Assembly (NCBI RefSeq): GCF_900091515.1 | Contig: NZ_LT607410.1 | Span: forward strand, 2,790,001 to 2,854,000 | Reading direction: 5' to 3' | Source: Micromonospora purpureochromogenes | Lineage (GTDB): Bacteria; Actinomycetota; Actinomycetes; Mycobacteriales; Micromonosporaceae | DNA length: 64,000 nt | In this document: piece by piece, positions 16,649-25,687 of the stretch | Layout: each line of letters opens with the position of its first letter | Position numbering within the stretch: the first letter of the stretch is position 1 | The notes under the pieces: generated by a model | The model's input: only the letters and a program-made list of their open reading frames with translations | What the model was told of the DNA's origin: nothing | Database searches by the model: none | Program-made: the position numbers and the translations under genes

Positions 16649-19600
16649 GTGAGACAGAGACTACGAGGGCCACTGATCGTGGCCTTGGTGCTGGCCCTGG
16701 TGGCCACGCTGGGCGGGATGGAAACGCTCCGCCAGTACCAACCGGACCCGGCGGCCACTGCCTCGGCCGGTGACGACGACATCCTGACCCGGCTCGGCAA
16801 GGCCGCCCGCGGCCTGGTCGGCGGCGGGGCCGCGAAGGCCCCGGCGGAGGCGGTCCGTGCCGGCCTGTACGTGGAGCAGAAGCTCCCGGCCGGTGTGCGG
16901 AAGAAGCCCGCGAAGCGGGTGAAGGAGTTGACCGGTCGTCGGTCGGCGACCACCCGGGTGTACAAGATGTCGGACGGCAGCCTGCAGGCGGAGGTGTCGG
17001 CGACGCCGCAGTTCTACCAGGACGCCAAGGGCACCTGGCAGCCGATCGACTCGACGGTCTCGCCGTCGAAGGCCGGCGGGTTCGCGGCGGCGAACACCAC
17101 GAACACCTTCACCAGCCGGTTCGGTGATTCGACCACGGCGCTGACCCGGTTCGAGTTGGACGGTCAGCAGGTCACCCTCGGCCTGGCCGGCGCGCCGCGG
17201 GCGCTCAAGCCGGTGCTGAACGGCCACACCGTCACCTACCCCGGCATCGCCGAGGGCGTGGACCTGGCGTACGACGTAACCGCCACCTCGCTGAAGGAGC
17301 GGCTGGTGCTGCGCGCCCCGTCCGCCGCGGCGGCGATGACGTTCACGCTCGACGCGGGCAAGCTGAAGGTCGCGCAGGGCAAGGGCGGTTCGATCGAGTT
17401 CCGGTCGCCGGTGGACAACCGGGTGCTGCTGGTGATGCCGGCGCCGTTCATGTACGACGCCAAGGCCGACAAGTCCTCGCCGTACGGCTTCGCCTACAGC
17501 ACCAAGGTGACGCAGACCCTGCGGGCCGACGGCGGCCGGTGGGCGATCGACGTGGCGGCCGACAAGGGCTGGCTGGGCGACCCCAAGCGGGTCTACCCGG
17601 TGACCGTCGACCCGACCATCAAGGTCCAGCCGGACAGCCAGGCTGGGCAGGACGCGATGGTCGTCTCCGACGGTCCGAGCTCCAACTACGGCACCGGCTG
17701 GAACCTGTCGGTTGGCACCACCGACCTGGCGGCGGCGCGCAGCCTGGTCAAGTTCAACCTGAGCTCGATCCCGGCGAACACCACGATCGACTCCGCCTCG
17801 CTGCAGATGTACTACGACACCACGCACACCACCAACGCGTACGACGTGCCGATCGAAGTCCGCGAGGTCATCACGGCCTGGGACGAGTCCACGGTCAACT
17901 GGACCCAGGTCAAGGACGCCATGGGCTCCGGCGCGGCGACCGTGGAGATGGTCGACGACACCGACACCGCCAAGGTCGCGGCGAAGGGCGTCTGGCCGCT
18001 ATCGACCAACAGCACCCTGAACAAGGACGCCGTCAAGCAGACTTACCTGTACAACAGGGACGACATTGCGGGGGACACCTACACCTGGGTGCCGGCCGTG
18101 CCGGAGGACGGCACGTACACGGTGGAGGCCCACTACCTTCCGGCCAACGACCGGACCGACAAGGCGCAGTACACCGTCACCCACGACGGCGGTGTCACCA
18201 CCCCCAAGCCGGTCAACCAGAAGCTGCCGGCCAACGCCGATTGGGCCAGCCTCGGCCAGTACCCGTTCAGGGCCGGCACCACCGGCCGGGTCATGCTCAG
18301 TGACGCCAACACCAACAGCACCACTTCGGTCATCGTCGACGCGGTGCGGCTGACCAAGTCCGGCGGCCTGATGCGGGCCAAGGAGGCCAACCTCTGGCAC
18401 TCCTTCGCGGCGACCAACTTGGTGCAAAAGTGGGTCAACTCAGGCGGCAACAACGGCTTCATGGTCAAGGCGGTCGACGAGGCCCGGCTCGGCCACGGCG
18501 GCCCCCGCTACCAGGCGGCGGAAAACGTCTACGGCGGCGAGACCGAGAACGCCCCGAAGCTGATTATCAACTACGGCAACCCCGGCCTGGTCGTCGACAC
18601 CCCGCGCACTCTCTACCCGACGGGCGCCGCGCTGCGCTGGTCGGCGTACGGCGGCGCGGACATCACCGAGTACCAGGTGCACCGGTCGACCACCCCGAAC
18701 TTCACCCCGACCGCGGCCACCCTGGTCGCCCCGGTGAGTAAGGCGGTCACGTCGTTCACCGACTCCACCGCCACCCCCACCGGGGCCAGCTCCACCGACC
18801 CGTACGGGCAGACCTACTACTACCAGGTGGCGGTCAAGACCAACGGCGGAACTGTCGTCCCGTCCACCGCGGTGACGGCCAAGCTGCCGAAATCCGGCCA
18901 GGTGGTGCAGACCATCCAGGCCGCCGCCGACGTGACCCTCTCCTCCCACCCCGACAAGCAGACCACCAACCTCAACACCTTGGATGGCAAGACGCAGCTG
19001 ATGGCGGGCAACAACTCCGTCGATTACAACTCCGCACGGTCGCTGCTGCGCTTCGACACCTCGTCCATCCCGGCGAATGCGAAGGTGCTGTCCGGATCGC
19101 TGAACCTCTGGGGCTTCAGCACCGTCATCGGCACCTCGCAGCAGTCGACCTACTCGGTGCACACCCTCAACAAGGCGTTCGACCCGACGGCCGCGACCTG
19201 GGTGAAGGCCAACAGCACCACCAACTGGACCACCGCCGGCGGTGACTACTCGGCCACGGCCGCCAGCTCGCTGGCCAACTTCGGTGTGGACGACGCGCCG
19301 CAGTGGCGGCGCTGGGCGGTCAAGGACTCCGTCCAGAACTGGGTCACCAACCCGACCGCCAACAAGGGCTTCCTGGTCAAGTACACCGACGAGGCAGGCC
19401 GGCTCAAGGGGCACAGCCTCTTCGCGTCCAGTGAGGGCACCGAGGCGCTGCGCCCGCAGCTGCAGGTCGTCTACACCCAGCCGGACGCGGTGCAAACCTA
19501 CTACGCGCCGTCCACCCCGTCGGTGATGACCTCCGACGGCACGTACAGCATCCCGGTCACCCTCGCCAACCCGACCGCCACCCCCTGGCTCAAAAGCGAG

Positions 19601-22600
19601 TGGGCGCTGACGTACAGCTGGACCCTGCCCAACGGCGACCCGGTCCCCACGGCCGGCACGCCCCTGAAGACGGCACTGCCCGTGGACGTCGCGCCGATCG
19701 GCTCGCCCACCGGCATCAGCAGCGTGGACGTCACCGCCCAGGTCAAGGCCCCGGCGACTAGCGCCGACGGCAACCGGCGCAACAACTACACCCTCAACTG
19801 GGAACTCAAGAAGACCGACGGCACCAAGCTGACCGGGATCGCCCCGCTGCCCCAGGACATCGCGGTCGAAGAGCCCACCTCCGACCAGCTCGGCCTGGAG
19901 AAGTACTACTCCTACGCGGGCAAGAACACCGGCGCGGGCGGCACGCTGATGAACAACCTGTTCGCCGGCAACACCGTCTGGTCGTACAACGCGTTCAACA
20001 ACCCGTCGCGGGGCCTGTCGACCTTCGTCCGGCTGGCGTACAACTCGCTGGACACCAGCGACTCGGTGGCCGGCTACGGCTGGTCGCTGCAGGCGTCGTC
20101 GATGATGCGCCTGGGCACGCCGCTGGACTTCCACCCCAACCCGAACCCGAGGAAGGTCACCTTCACCGACGGTGACGGCACCAGCCACCGGTTCATGCTG
20201 AATGACGCGACGGGGGAGTGGATCAGCCCGAAGGGTGTGCACCTCTACCTGGAGAAGGTCACCAGCCTCGACTGCAAGCCCAACACCGAGGAGCCGAAGG
20301 CCTGGCGGCTGACCAAGCCGGACCGGACGCAGTTCTACTACGACTGCGAGGGTTTCCTCACCAGCGTGGTGGACAACAACGAGAACGAGATGGTGTTCAC
20401 CTACGAGGAGCGCCGGTCGAACAACAAGCCGACCAAGTTCCTCCGGTACATCACCGACCCGGCCGGGCGGATCACCCTGACCATCGACTACTACGCCAAG
20501 GGCCAGGACTACACGTACATCGACGACACGGACTGGCTGCCGAGGTCCGGGACTAACCTCACCAACCCGCACATCATCGACCACGTCTCACAGATCACTG
20601 ACATCTCCGGGCGGAAGTTGACCTTCGCCTACACCGACAAGGGGCTGCTCGCCCAGCTCATCGACGGCGTCGGCTCCAGCGGCGAGTTGGGCCTGGAGAA
20701 GAAGTTCCAGTTCCGCTACGACGCCACGCAGGGGAACAAGAACGTCAAGCTGGTGCAGGTCACCGACCCACGGAATCACTCCACCAAGCTGGCGTACTAC
20801 TACCCCCAGACGGGCGACGACCCGAAGTGGCACTGGAGGACGAAGTCCTACGACGACCGGCACACCGACGAACGCCTCACCACGTTCACGTACGCCGACC
20901 CGGACGCGACGGACAACATCCTGACCACGGTCAGGGACGCCGAACTCCGCGAAACCAAGTACCTGATGGACGTCTTCGGCCGGCCGATCGAGACGACCAA
21001 CGCCAAGCAGCAGAAAACCACGCTGGGGTGGGATGACGACCACAACGTCACCACGCTCATCGAGGACAACGGCGCCACATCGACCTGGGTCTACGACGCC
21101 AAGACCGGCTACCCGACGCTGATCAAGGACGCCGAGGCGGTCGCCAACGGCACTCCGGGTACAGAGCTGAAGTACCAGTTCCAGCTGAACGGGTACGTCG
21201 CCGACCTGGTCGAGAAACTCAGCCCGGAACGGCGGAAGTGGACCTTCGGCTACGAGAACGACGGTGACCTCTCCTGGGTGGTCGACCCGAAGGGCAACAC
21301 CACGTCCGACCCGGAGGACTACAAGACCTCTTACACGTACGACGCGTTCGGGCAGATGCTGACGGCGACCGACGCCAACGGCAACACCACCAGGAACGAC
21401 CTCTTCGACGCGAACGGCTACCCGCAGAAGATCATCGACGCGAAGACGAAGGAGACGACGTTCGTCTACGACCTGCGCGGCCAGGTCACCAAGGTCACCG
21501 ACGCGTACGGCAAGGAAACCACGCAGACGTACGACACGTTCGGACGTCCGCGGGAGAACCGGGTCCCGAAGGACCAGAACGCCGGCGAGTTCATCGTCAC
21601 CCCGGCACCGACGTACGACGCCAACGACAACGTCCTGAAGTCCTTCGCCCCGAACGGCGCCTTCACCGAAGCCCACTACGACGCGGCCGACCAGGTGGAG
21701 TTCACGCTGGCACCGGTTGACGAGGAGGGCGACCCGCAGCGGAAGACCTCGTTCACCTACGACAAGGTCGGCAACCTGAAGACCGTCACCGAGCCGTGGG
21801 GCAACCTGACGCCCGAGGTGCCCGGGGACTATGTCACCACCAACCACTACGACGAGATCTACCAGCTCACCAGCGTCGTCAACGCCAAGAGCCAAACGAT
21901 CTCGTACGAGTACGACAACGTCGGCAACGTGCGGAAGGTCGTCGACCCGCGCAAGAACGCCACCAGCGCGACCGACGACTACACCACCGTCTACGAGCAC
22001 GACAAGGCCCACCGGGTCAAGAAGGTCACCGACGCCCTGGGCAAGTTCACCAGCACCACGTACGACCGCGATGGTGTCGTGAGAACCACGACCGACCAGC
22101 TCGGCAACACCACCGAGACCATCCCCGACCCGCGGGGCATGCCGGAGCAGGTCAAGGTGCCGCACAAGAACGACAACGGCACCATCACCTACCGCATCAC
22201 GCAGTACCAGTACGACGAGGTCGGCAACCGCACCAAGGTGACCAGCCCGCGGGGCGTGAACACGCCCGACGACCCGGACGACTTCGCCACGGTGACCGTC
22301 TACGACGAGCTGAACCGGGTAGAGGAGACCCGCACCGCCTACGACGAGCAGGACGCCCGTTACAAGACCGCGGACGTCACGACCTACGAGTACGACGACG
22401 TGGGCCGGCTGAAGATCCTCAGCTCGCCGCCGTCGGCGGGCGAGTCGGTCCGCAACGACACCCACTACACCTACTTCGACAACGGCTGGACGAAGACCAG
22501 CCGCGACCCGTGGGACATCCTGACCACCTACGACTACAACAAGCTGGGCGCCCAGACCGAGCGGACGCTCACCCCGGCCGGCGAGGATCCCGACGGGGGG

Positions 22601-25255
22601 TCGTCCAACCGGACGATGACGTGGTCGTACTTCCCCGACGGCAAGCTGGCGTCCCGCTCCGACAGCGGGGTGCCGGTCGGACGGCACGTGGTGCTGGTCG
22701 ACAACTCCGACTTCAACAACGTCACGACTGCCGGGACCTGGACGGCCGCGACCTCGGCGACGGGGAAGGTCGGCCCCAACTACGCCACCCGGCCGGCGGG
22801 GACCGGCACGAACACCTTCACCTGGAAGCTGAACGTGCCGCAGGCCGGCACGTACGAGGTGTTCGCCCGCTACCCGCAGGTCTCCGGTGCCGCGACCAAC
22901 GCGAAGTACACGGTCAGTCACGGCGGCGGCGACACGGAGAAGACGGTCAACCAGACCACCAACACCGGCACCTGGGTGAGCCTCGGCTCGTACAGCTTCA
23001 CCGAGGGCAACACCCACAAGGTGTCGCTGTCCGACCAGGCCAACGGCACCGTCGTCGCCGACGCGGTGAAGCTGGTCCGGGACAACACCGGCGAGGTCGA
23101 CGACGAGAGGGTCAACTACACCTACCGCTACGACCCGAACGGCAACCTCAAGAGGATCACCGACTCGTCGCCCAACGCCCGGGTCGACACGTACTCGGTC
23201 GACTACACCGAACTGAACCAGGTGCAGACGGTCACCGAGAGCAAGTCGGAGACGCCGACGAACACCACCACCTTCACCTACAACGAGAACAGCGCCCCGC
23301 GGACCACCAGCCACGAGCGGCAGTACGCCAGCTACGACTACGACGAGCGTGACCTGGTGTCGACGGTGATCAACGGCAAGTCCGCCGACGATCCGGACAA
23401 GAAGACCACCACCTTCACCTACACCGACCGGGCCGAAAAGCTGAAGGAGGTCAAGGGCAACGGCAACACCGTCGACTACACGTACTACCTCGACGGACTG
23501 CTGAAGAACCAGGTTGAGAAGAAGTCGAACGGGACGTTGGTGTCCGAGCACACCTTCACCTACGACCTGAACGGCAACCGCACACGGGACGCGGCGAAAA
23601 AGATGAACGCCGACAACAACGCGGCGTATCTCAACACCACCAGCGACTACACCTACGACCCTCGGGACCGCCTCGCTCAGCTGGTCAGGACGGGTGACGG
23701 CGCCGACACGGAAACCTATGTGCACGACGCCAACAACAACGTCATCAGCCAGACGATCAAGGATGCCACGACCACCTTCAACTACGACCGCAACCGGCTG
23801 CTGACCGCGACGACGGGTGGGGCGACGGCCTCGTACAACTACGACCCGTTCGGTCGGCAGGACACGGTGACCGCCGCAGGCGAGGTGATCGAGCGCAACG
23901 TCTACGACGGCTTCGACCACATCCTCGAGAACCGCAAGAAGAGCGGCACCGGCACGACCGTCACCGAGTACACCTACGACCCGCTGGACCGGACGACGAC
24001 GAAGACGACCGACGCCGGCGGGACGAAGGAGAAGACGACCACCTTCAACTACCTGGGCCTGTCGTCAGAGGTGCTGGACGAGGAGGTGGCCGACGAGCTC
24101 ACCAAGTCGTACCAGTACTCGCCCTGGGGCCAGCGGCTGTCGCAGGTCACCCACAAGGACGATGGGACCGAGGAGGAGGCGTACTACGGGTACAACCCGC
24201 ACACCGACGTCGAGCAGCTGACCGACGAGACCGGCAACACGAAGGCCACGTACGGCTACACCGCGTACGGCAAGGACAACGAGGCCGAGTTCACCGGTAT
24301 CGACAAGCCGGACGCCGCGGACCCGACCAAGGAGCCGTACAACGCCTACCGGTTCAACGCGAAGCGGTGGGACCAGGCCTCCGACTCGTACGACATGGGT
24401 TTCCGCGACTACAGTCCCAGCCTCAACCGCTTCCTCACCCGGGACAACTACAACGGTGCCATGGCCGAGTTCAGCCTCGGCCTTAGCCCGTGGACCGGCA
24501 ACCGCTACGCCTTCGGCGGCGGAAACCCGATCAGCATGATCGAAGTTGACGGCCACCGTCCGTGCGGTGACGATGCGTGCCGGCTGTACGAGAACGAAGC
24601 AGGGCAGGTGGTCGATCTTCGTTCTGCGTCACAGATCCCCGACGAGGACGAGCTGCCAGATGACGGTCCGTCCCCCAAGGAGATGTGCGGAAACGCGAGC
24701 CTCGACTCGTGCCTGGTCACGTTGCAGCAGCATGAGCAGGACAAGCGGAACCTCTGTAAGAACATGCCGCCGGACCGCTGCCTGATGGCGCTGGAAGCCG
24801 ATCGAAACAACCCGGGCTACACGCCGCCGGGAGAGACCTGGACGCTGCAGCCACATCCGGACATCGCTGGCATCCGTATGTATGGTCTCTGCGTCAATGG
24901 TAGTGTCGCGGGCTTTCTCGGCGCCGGGGAACAGGCCTGCATCGTGGGTGACGGCCAGGGTGTGGGTTGGACCTACTCACTGCAAGGGGATGTTGGCCCT
25001 AATGCTGGTTTCGGCGTGGGTATTAGCGGCGTGGCTTCCGATGGAGCTATCCACGACCAAATTGGCTCATCTGACTACTGGCAGGGCAGCCTGGGGAAAG
25101 TTGGGAATGTCCAGTATTCAGCTGGCCCCGGGGCTTGGAACCAACCAGTAAATACGGTCAGCGGTGGGGTTGGCATCGGGGTCGGGGGCGGCTATACCGA
25201 GGGTAAATCCGGGACCATTGGGGGCCGCTTGTTTGATTGGTGGTGGTGGGACTGA
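16649..25255 (+). CDS. Giant RHS-repeat surface protein with DNRLRE and golvesin-like domains and variable C-terminal tip
   Basis: The 2868-residue protein starts at a GTG with GGAGG nearby and a hydrophobic export segment (about 8-24). A DNRLRE domain spans about 320-640 but is interrupted at about 476-572 by a golvesin-like beta domain (DTYTWVPAVPEDGTYTVEAH). A second DNRLRE domain follows (about 752-944). Long RHS/YD repeats (YDxxGN variants) run from about 1080 to 2560 and are interrupted at about 2012-2145 by a second golvesin-like domain. The RHS core ends with DMGFRDYSPSLNRFLTRDNY and GNPISMIEVDGH (to about 2636). The last 230 residues form a variable tip: a Cys-rich acidic part, then a Gly-rich part ending WWWWD, with lower GC codons. 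It is likely a cell-surface polymorphic-toxin-type protein; the tip activity is unknown and no immunity gene follows. Confidence 0.9.
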   Translation: MRQRLRGPLIVALVLALVATLGGMETLRQYQPDPAATASAGDDDILTRLGKAARGLVGGGAAKAPAEAVRAGLYVEQKLPAGVRKKPAKRVKELTGRRSATTRVYKMSDGSLQAEVSATPQFYQDAKGTWQPIDSTVSPSKAGGFAAANTTNTFTSRFGDSTTALTRFELDGQQVTLGLAGAPRALKPVLNGHTVTYPGIAEGVDLAYDVTATSLKERLVLRAPSAAAAMTFTLDAGKLKVAQGKGGSIEFRSPVDNRVLLVMPAPFMYDAKADKSSPYGFAYSTKVTQTLRADGGRWAIDVAADKGWLGDPKRVYPVTVDPTIKVQPDSQAGQDAMVVSDGPSSNYGTGWNLSVGTTDLAAARSLVKFNLSSIPANTTIDSASLQMYYDTTHTTNAYDVPIEVREVITAWDESTVNWTQVKDAMGSGAATVEMVDDTDTAKVAAKGVWPLSTNSTLNKDAVKQTYLYNRDDIAGDTYTWVPAVPEDGTYTVEAHYLPANDRTDKAQYTVTHDGGVTTPKPVNQKLPANADWASLGQYPFRAGTTGRVMLSDANTNSTTSVIVDAVRLTKSGGLMRAKEANLWHSFAATNLVQKWVNSGGNNGFMVKAVDEARLGHGGPRYQAAENVYGGETENAPKLIINYGNPGLVVDTPRTLYPTGAALRWSAYGGADITEYQVHRSTTPNFTPTAATLVAPVSKAVTSFTDSTATPTGASSTDPYGQTYYYQVAVKTNGGTVVPSTAVTAKLPKSGQVVQTIQAAADVTLSSHPDKQTTNLNTLDGKTQLMAGNNSVDYNSARSLLRFDTSSIPANAKVLSGSLNLWGFSTVIGTSQQSTYSVHTLNKAFDPTAATWVKANSTTNWTTAGGDYSATAASSLANFGVDDAPQWRRWAVKDSVQNWVTNPTANKGFLVKYTDEAGRLKGHSLFASSEGTEALRPQLQVVYTQPDAVQTYYAPSTPSVMTSDGTYSIPVTLANPTATPWLKSEWALTYSWTLPNGDPVPTAGTPLKTALPVDVAPIGSPTGISSVDVTAQVKAPATSADGNRRNNYTLNWELKKTDGTKLTGIAPLPQDIAVEEPTSDQLGLEKYYSYAGKNTGAGGTLMNNLFAGNTVWSYNAFNNPSRGLSTFVRLAYNSLDTSDSVAGYGWSLQASSMMRLGTPLDFHPNPNPRKVTFTDGDGTSHRFMLNDATGEWISPKGVHLYLEKVTSLDCKPNTEEPKAWRLTKPDRTQFYYDCEGFLTSVVDNNENEMVFTYEERRSNNKPTKFLRYITDPAGRITLTIDYYAKGQDYTYIDDTDWLPRSGTNLTNPHIIDHVSQITDISGRKLTFAYTDKGLLAQLIDGVGSSGELGLEKKFQFRYDATQGNKNVKLVQVTDPRNHSTKLAYYYPQTGDDPKWHWRTKSYDDRHTDERLTTFTYADPDATDNILTTVRDAELRETKYLMDVFGRPIETTNAKQQKTTLGWDDDHNVTTLIEDNGATSTWVYDAKTGYPTLIKDAEAVANGTPGTELKYQFQLNGYVADLVEKLSPERRKWTFGYENDGDLSWVVDPKGNTTSDPEDYKTSYTYDAFGQMLTATDANGNTTRNDLFDANGYPQKIIDAKTKETTFVYDLRGQVTKVTDAYGKETTQTYDTFGRPRENRVPKDQNAGEFIVTPAPTYDANDNVLKSFAPNGAFTEAHYDAADQVEFTLAPVDEEGDPQRKTSFTYDKVGNLKTVTEPWGNLTPEVPGDYVTTNHYDEIYQLTSVVNAKSQTISYEYDNVGNVRKVVDPRKNATSATDDYTTVYEHDKAHRVKKVTDALGKFTSTTYDRDGVVRTTTDQLGNTTETIPDPRGMPEQVKVPHKNDNGTITYRITQYQYDEVGNRTKVTSPRGVNTPDDPDDFATVTVYDELNRVEETRTAYDEQDARYKTADVTTYEYDDVGRLKILSSPPSAGESVRNDTHYTYFDNGWTKTSRDPWDILTTYDYNKLGAQTERTLTPAGEDPDGGSSNRTMTWSYFPDGKLASRSDSGVPVGRHVVLVDNSDFNNVTTAGTWTAATSATGKVGPNYATRPAGTGTNTFTWKLNVPQAGTYEVFARYPQVSGAATNAKYTVSHGGGDTEKTVNQTTNTGTWVSLGSYSFTEGNTHKVSLSDQANGTVVADAVKLVRDNTGEVDDERVNYTYRYDPNGNLKRITDSSPNARVDTYSVDYTELNQVQTVTESKSETPTNTTTFTYNENSAPRTTSHERQYASYDYDERDLVSTVINGKSADDPDKKTTTFTYTDRAEKLKEVKGNGNTVDYTYYLDGLLKNQVEKKSNGTLVSEHTFTYDLNGNRTRDAAKKMNADNNAAYLNTTSDYTYDPRDRLAQLVRTGDGADTETYVHDANNNVISQTIKDATTTFNYDRNRLLTATTGGATASYNYDPFGRQDTVTAAGEVIERNVYDGFDHILENRKKSGTGTTVTEYTYDPLDRTTTKTTDAGGTKEKTTTFNYLGLSSEVLDEEVADELTKSYQYSPWGQRLSQVTHKDDGTEEEAYYGYNPHTDVEQLTDETGNTKATYGYTAYGKDNEAEFTGIDKPDAADPTKEPYNAYRFNAKRWDQASDSYDMGFRDYSPSLNRFLTRDNYNGAMAEFSLGLSPWTGNRYAFGGGNPISMIEVDGHRPCGDDACRLYENEAGQVVDLRSASQIPDEDELPDDGPSPKEMCGNASLDSCLVTLQQHEQDKRNLCKNMPPDRCLMALEADRNNPGYTPPGETWTLQPHPDIAGIRMYGLCVNGSVAGFLGAGEQACIVGDGQGVGWTYSLQGDVGPNAGFGVGISGVASDGAIHDQIGSSDYWQGSLGKVGNVQYSAGPGAWNQPVNTVSGGVGIGVGGGYTEGKSGTIGGRLFDWWWWD

Positions 25256-25269
25256 TGCACGTGCATCAG
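25252..25269. repeat. 18-bp perfect palindrome over the RHS stop codon
   Basis: CTGATGCACGTGCATCAG is a perfect palindrome containing the TGA stop. It could be a protein-binding site or a junction scar left by exchange of the RHS C-terminal tip. Confidence 0.5.
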
Positions 25270-25381
25270 CGGCATCGAATCCGAGGTTGGCGATGATGCT
25301 GACGTGACGAGCAATCGGGTGTCGGGTTCGACGGGCCGCCGGAGTTTGTTCAGCCGGCGCTGACGGACATCGGGGTCAAGG

Positions 25382-25417
25382 GTGGCCGCCGAGGTGAGTT
25401 TCCGCCTCGGCGGCCAC
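25382..25417 (+). terminator. Strong hairpin downstream of RHS gene
   Basis: Arms GTGGCCGCCGAGG (25382-25394) and CCTCGGCGGCCAC (25405-25417) pair perfectly over 13 bases around a 10-base loop. No T run follows, as is common in actinomycetes. It probably ends RHS transcription. Confidence 0.6.
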
Positions 25418-25622
25418 TGCTCAACAGAAGTATGGCGAGATCACCTGGCCGGAACCTGCGCGCTCGGCTCGGCCACTTCCTTCACAAGTAGTAAGTTTTC
25501 AATTCGGGAGCGAGGCGTTCAACGAATCCGGTCGGCGGAGCGCTCCAGTCAGAAACTTTGTTACATCGACACGCCGTTGTGACGCATTGAGACTCGTCAC
25601 CATTTTCATCCCTCGATGTGTC

Positions 25623-25652
25623 TTGCTGCTGTCCACAACAGGCACTTAGCCT
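25623..25652 (+). promoter_or_regulatory. Putative promoter of SARP gene
   Basis: TTGCTG and TAGCCT are separated by 18 bases, about 35 bases before the SARP ATG. The -10 hexamer is identical to the one before the S1 protease, but the upstream blocks are absent. Confidence 0.4.
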
Positions 25653-25687
25653 GAGCGCGCTCAAAGGCTCAACGGGGGAGCGGCAAC

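Larger units (their letters stand above)
25256..25687. other. Gap after RHS gene: no credible immunity gene
   Basis: This 432-base stretch has lower GC than its surroundings in its second half. It contains a palindrome at its left end, a strong hairpin (25382-25417), a promoter for the SARP gene, and one short open frame (25382-25582, 66 residues) that starts inside the hairpin and lacks a ribosome site. I see no real gene. Weak coding-like texture at 25320-25380 may be a remnant. Confidence 0.65.

Noticed and set aside
20588..23920. Leftward open frame of 1110 residues
   Set aside because: It is the antisense of the RHS repeats; its Val/Gly-rich periodicity mirrors the YD repeats.
25320..25400. 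Transposase remnant
   Set aside because: A short coding-like texture is visible but there are no inverted ends or recognisable transposase motifs.
25382..25582. 66-residue frame after RHS as immunity gene
   Set aside because: It starts inside the terminator hairpin, lacks a ribosome site and resembles no immunity protein.
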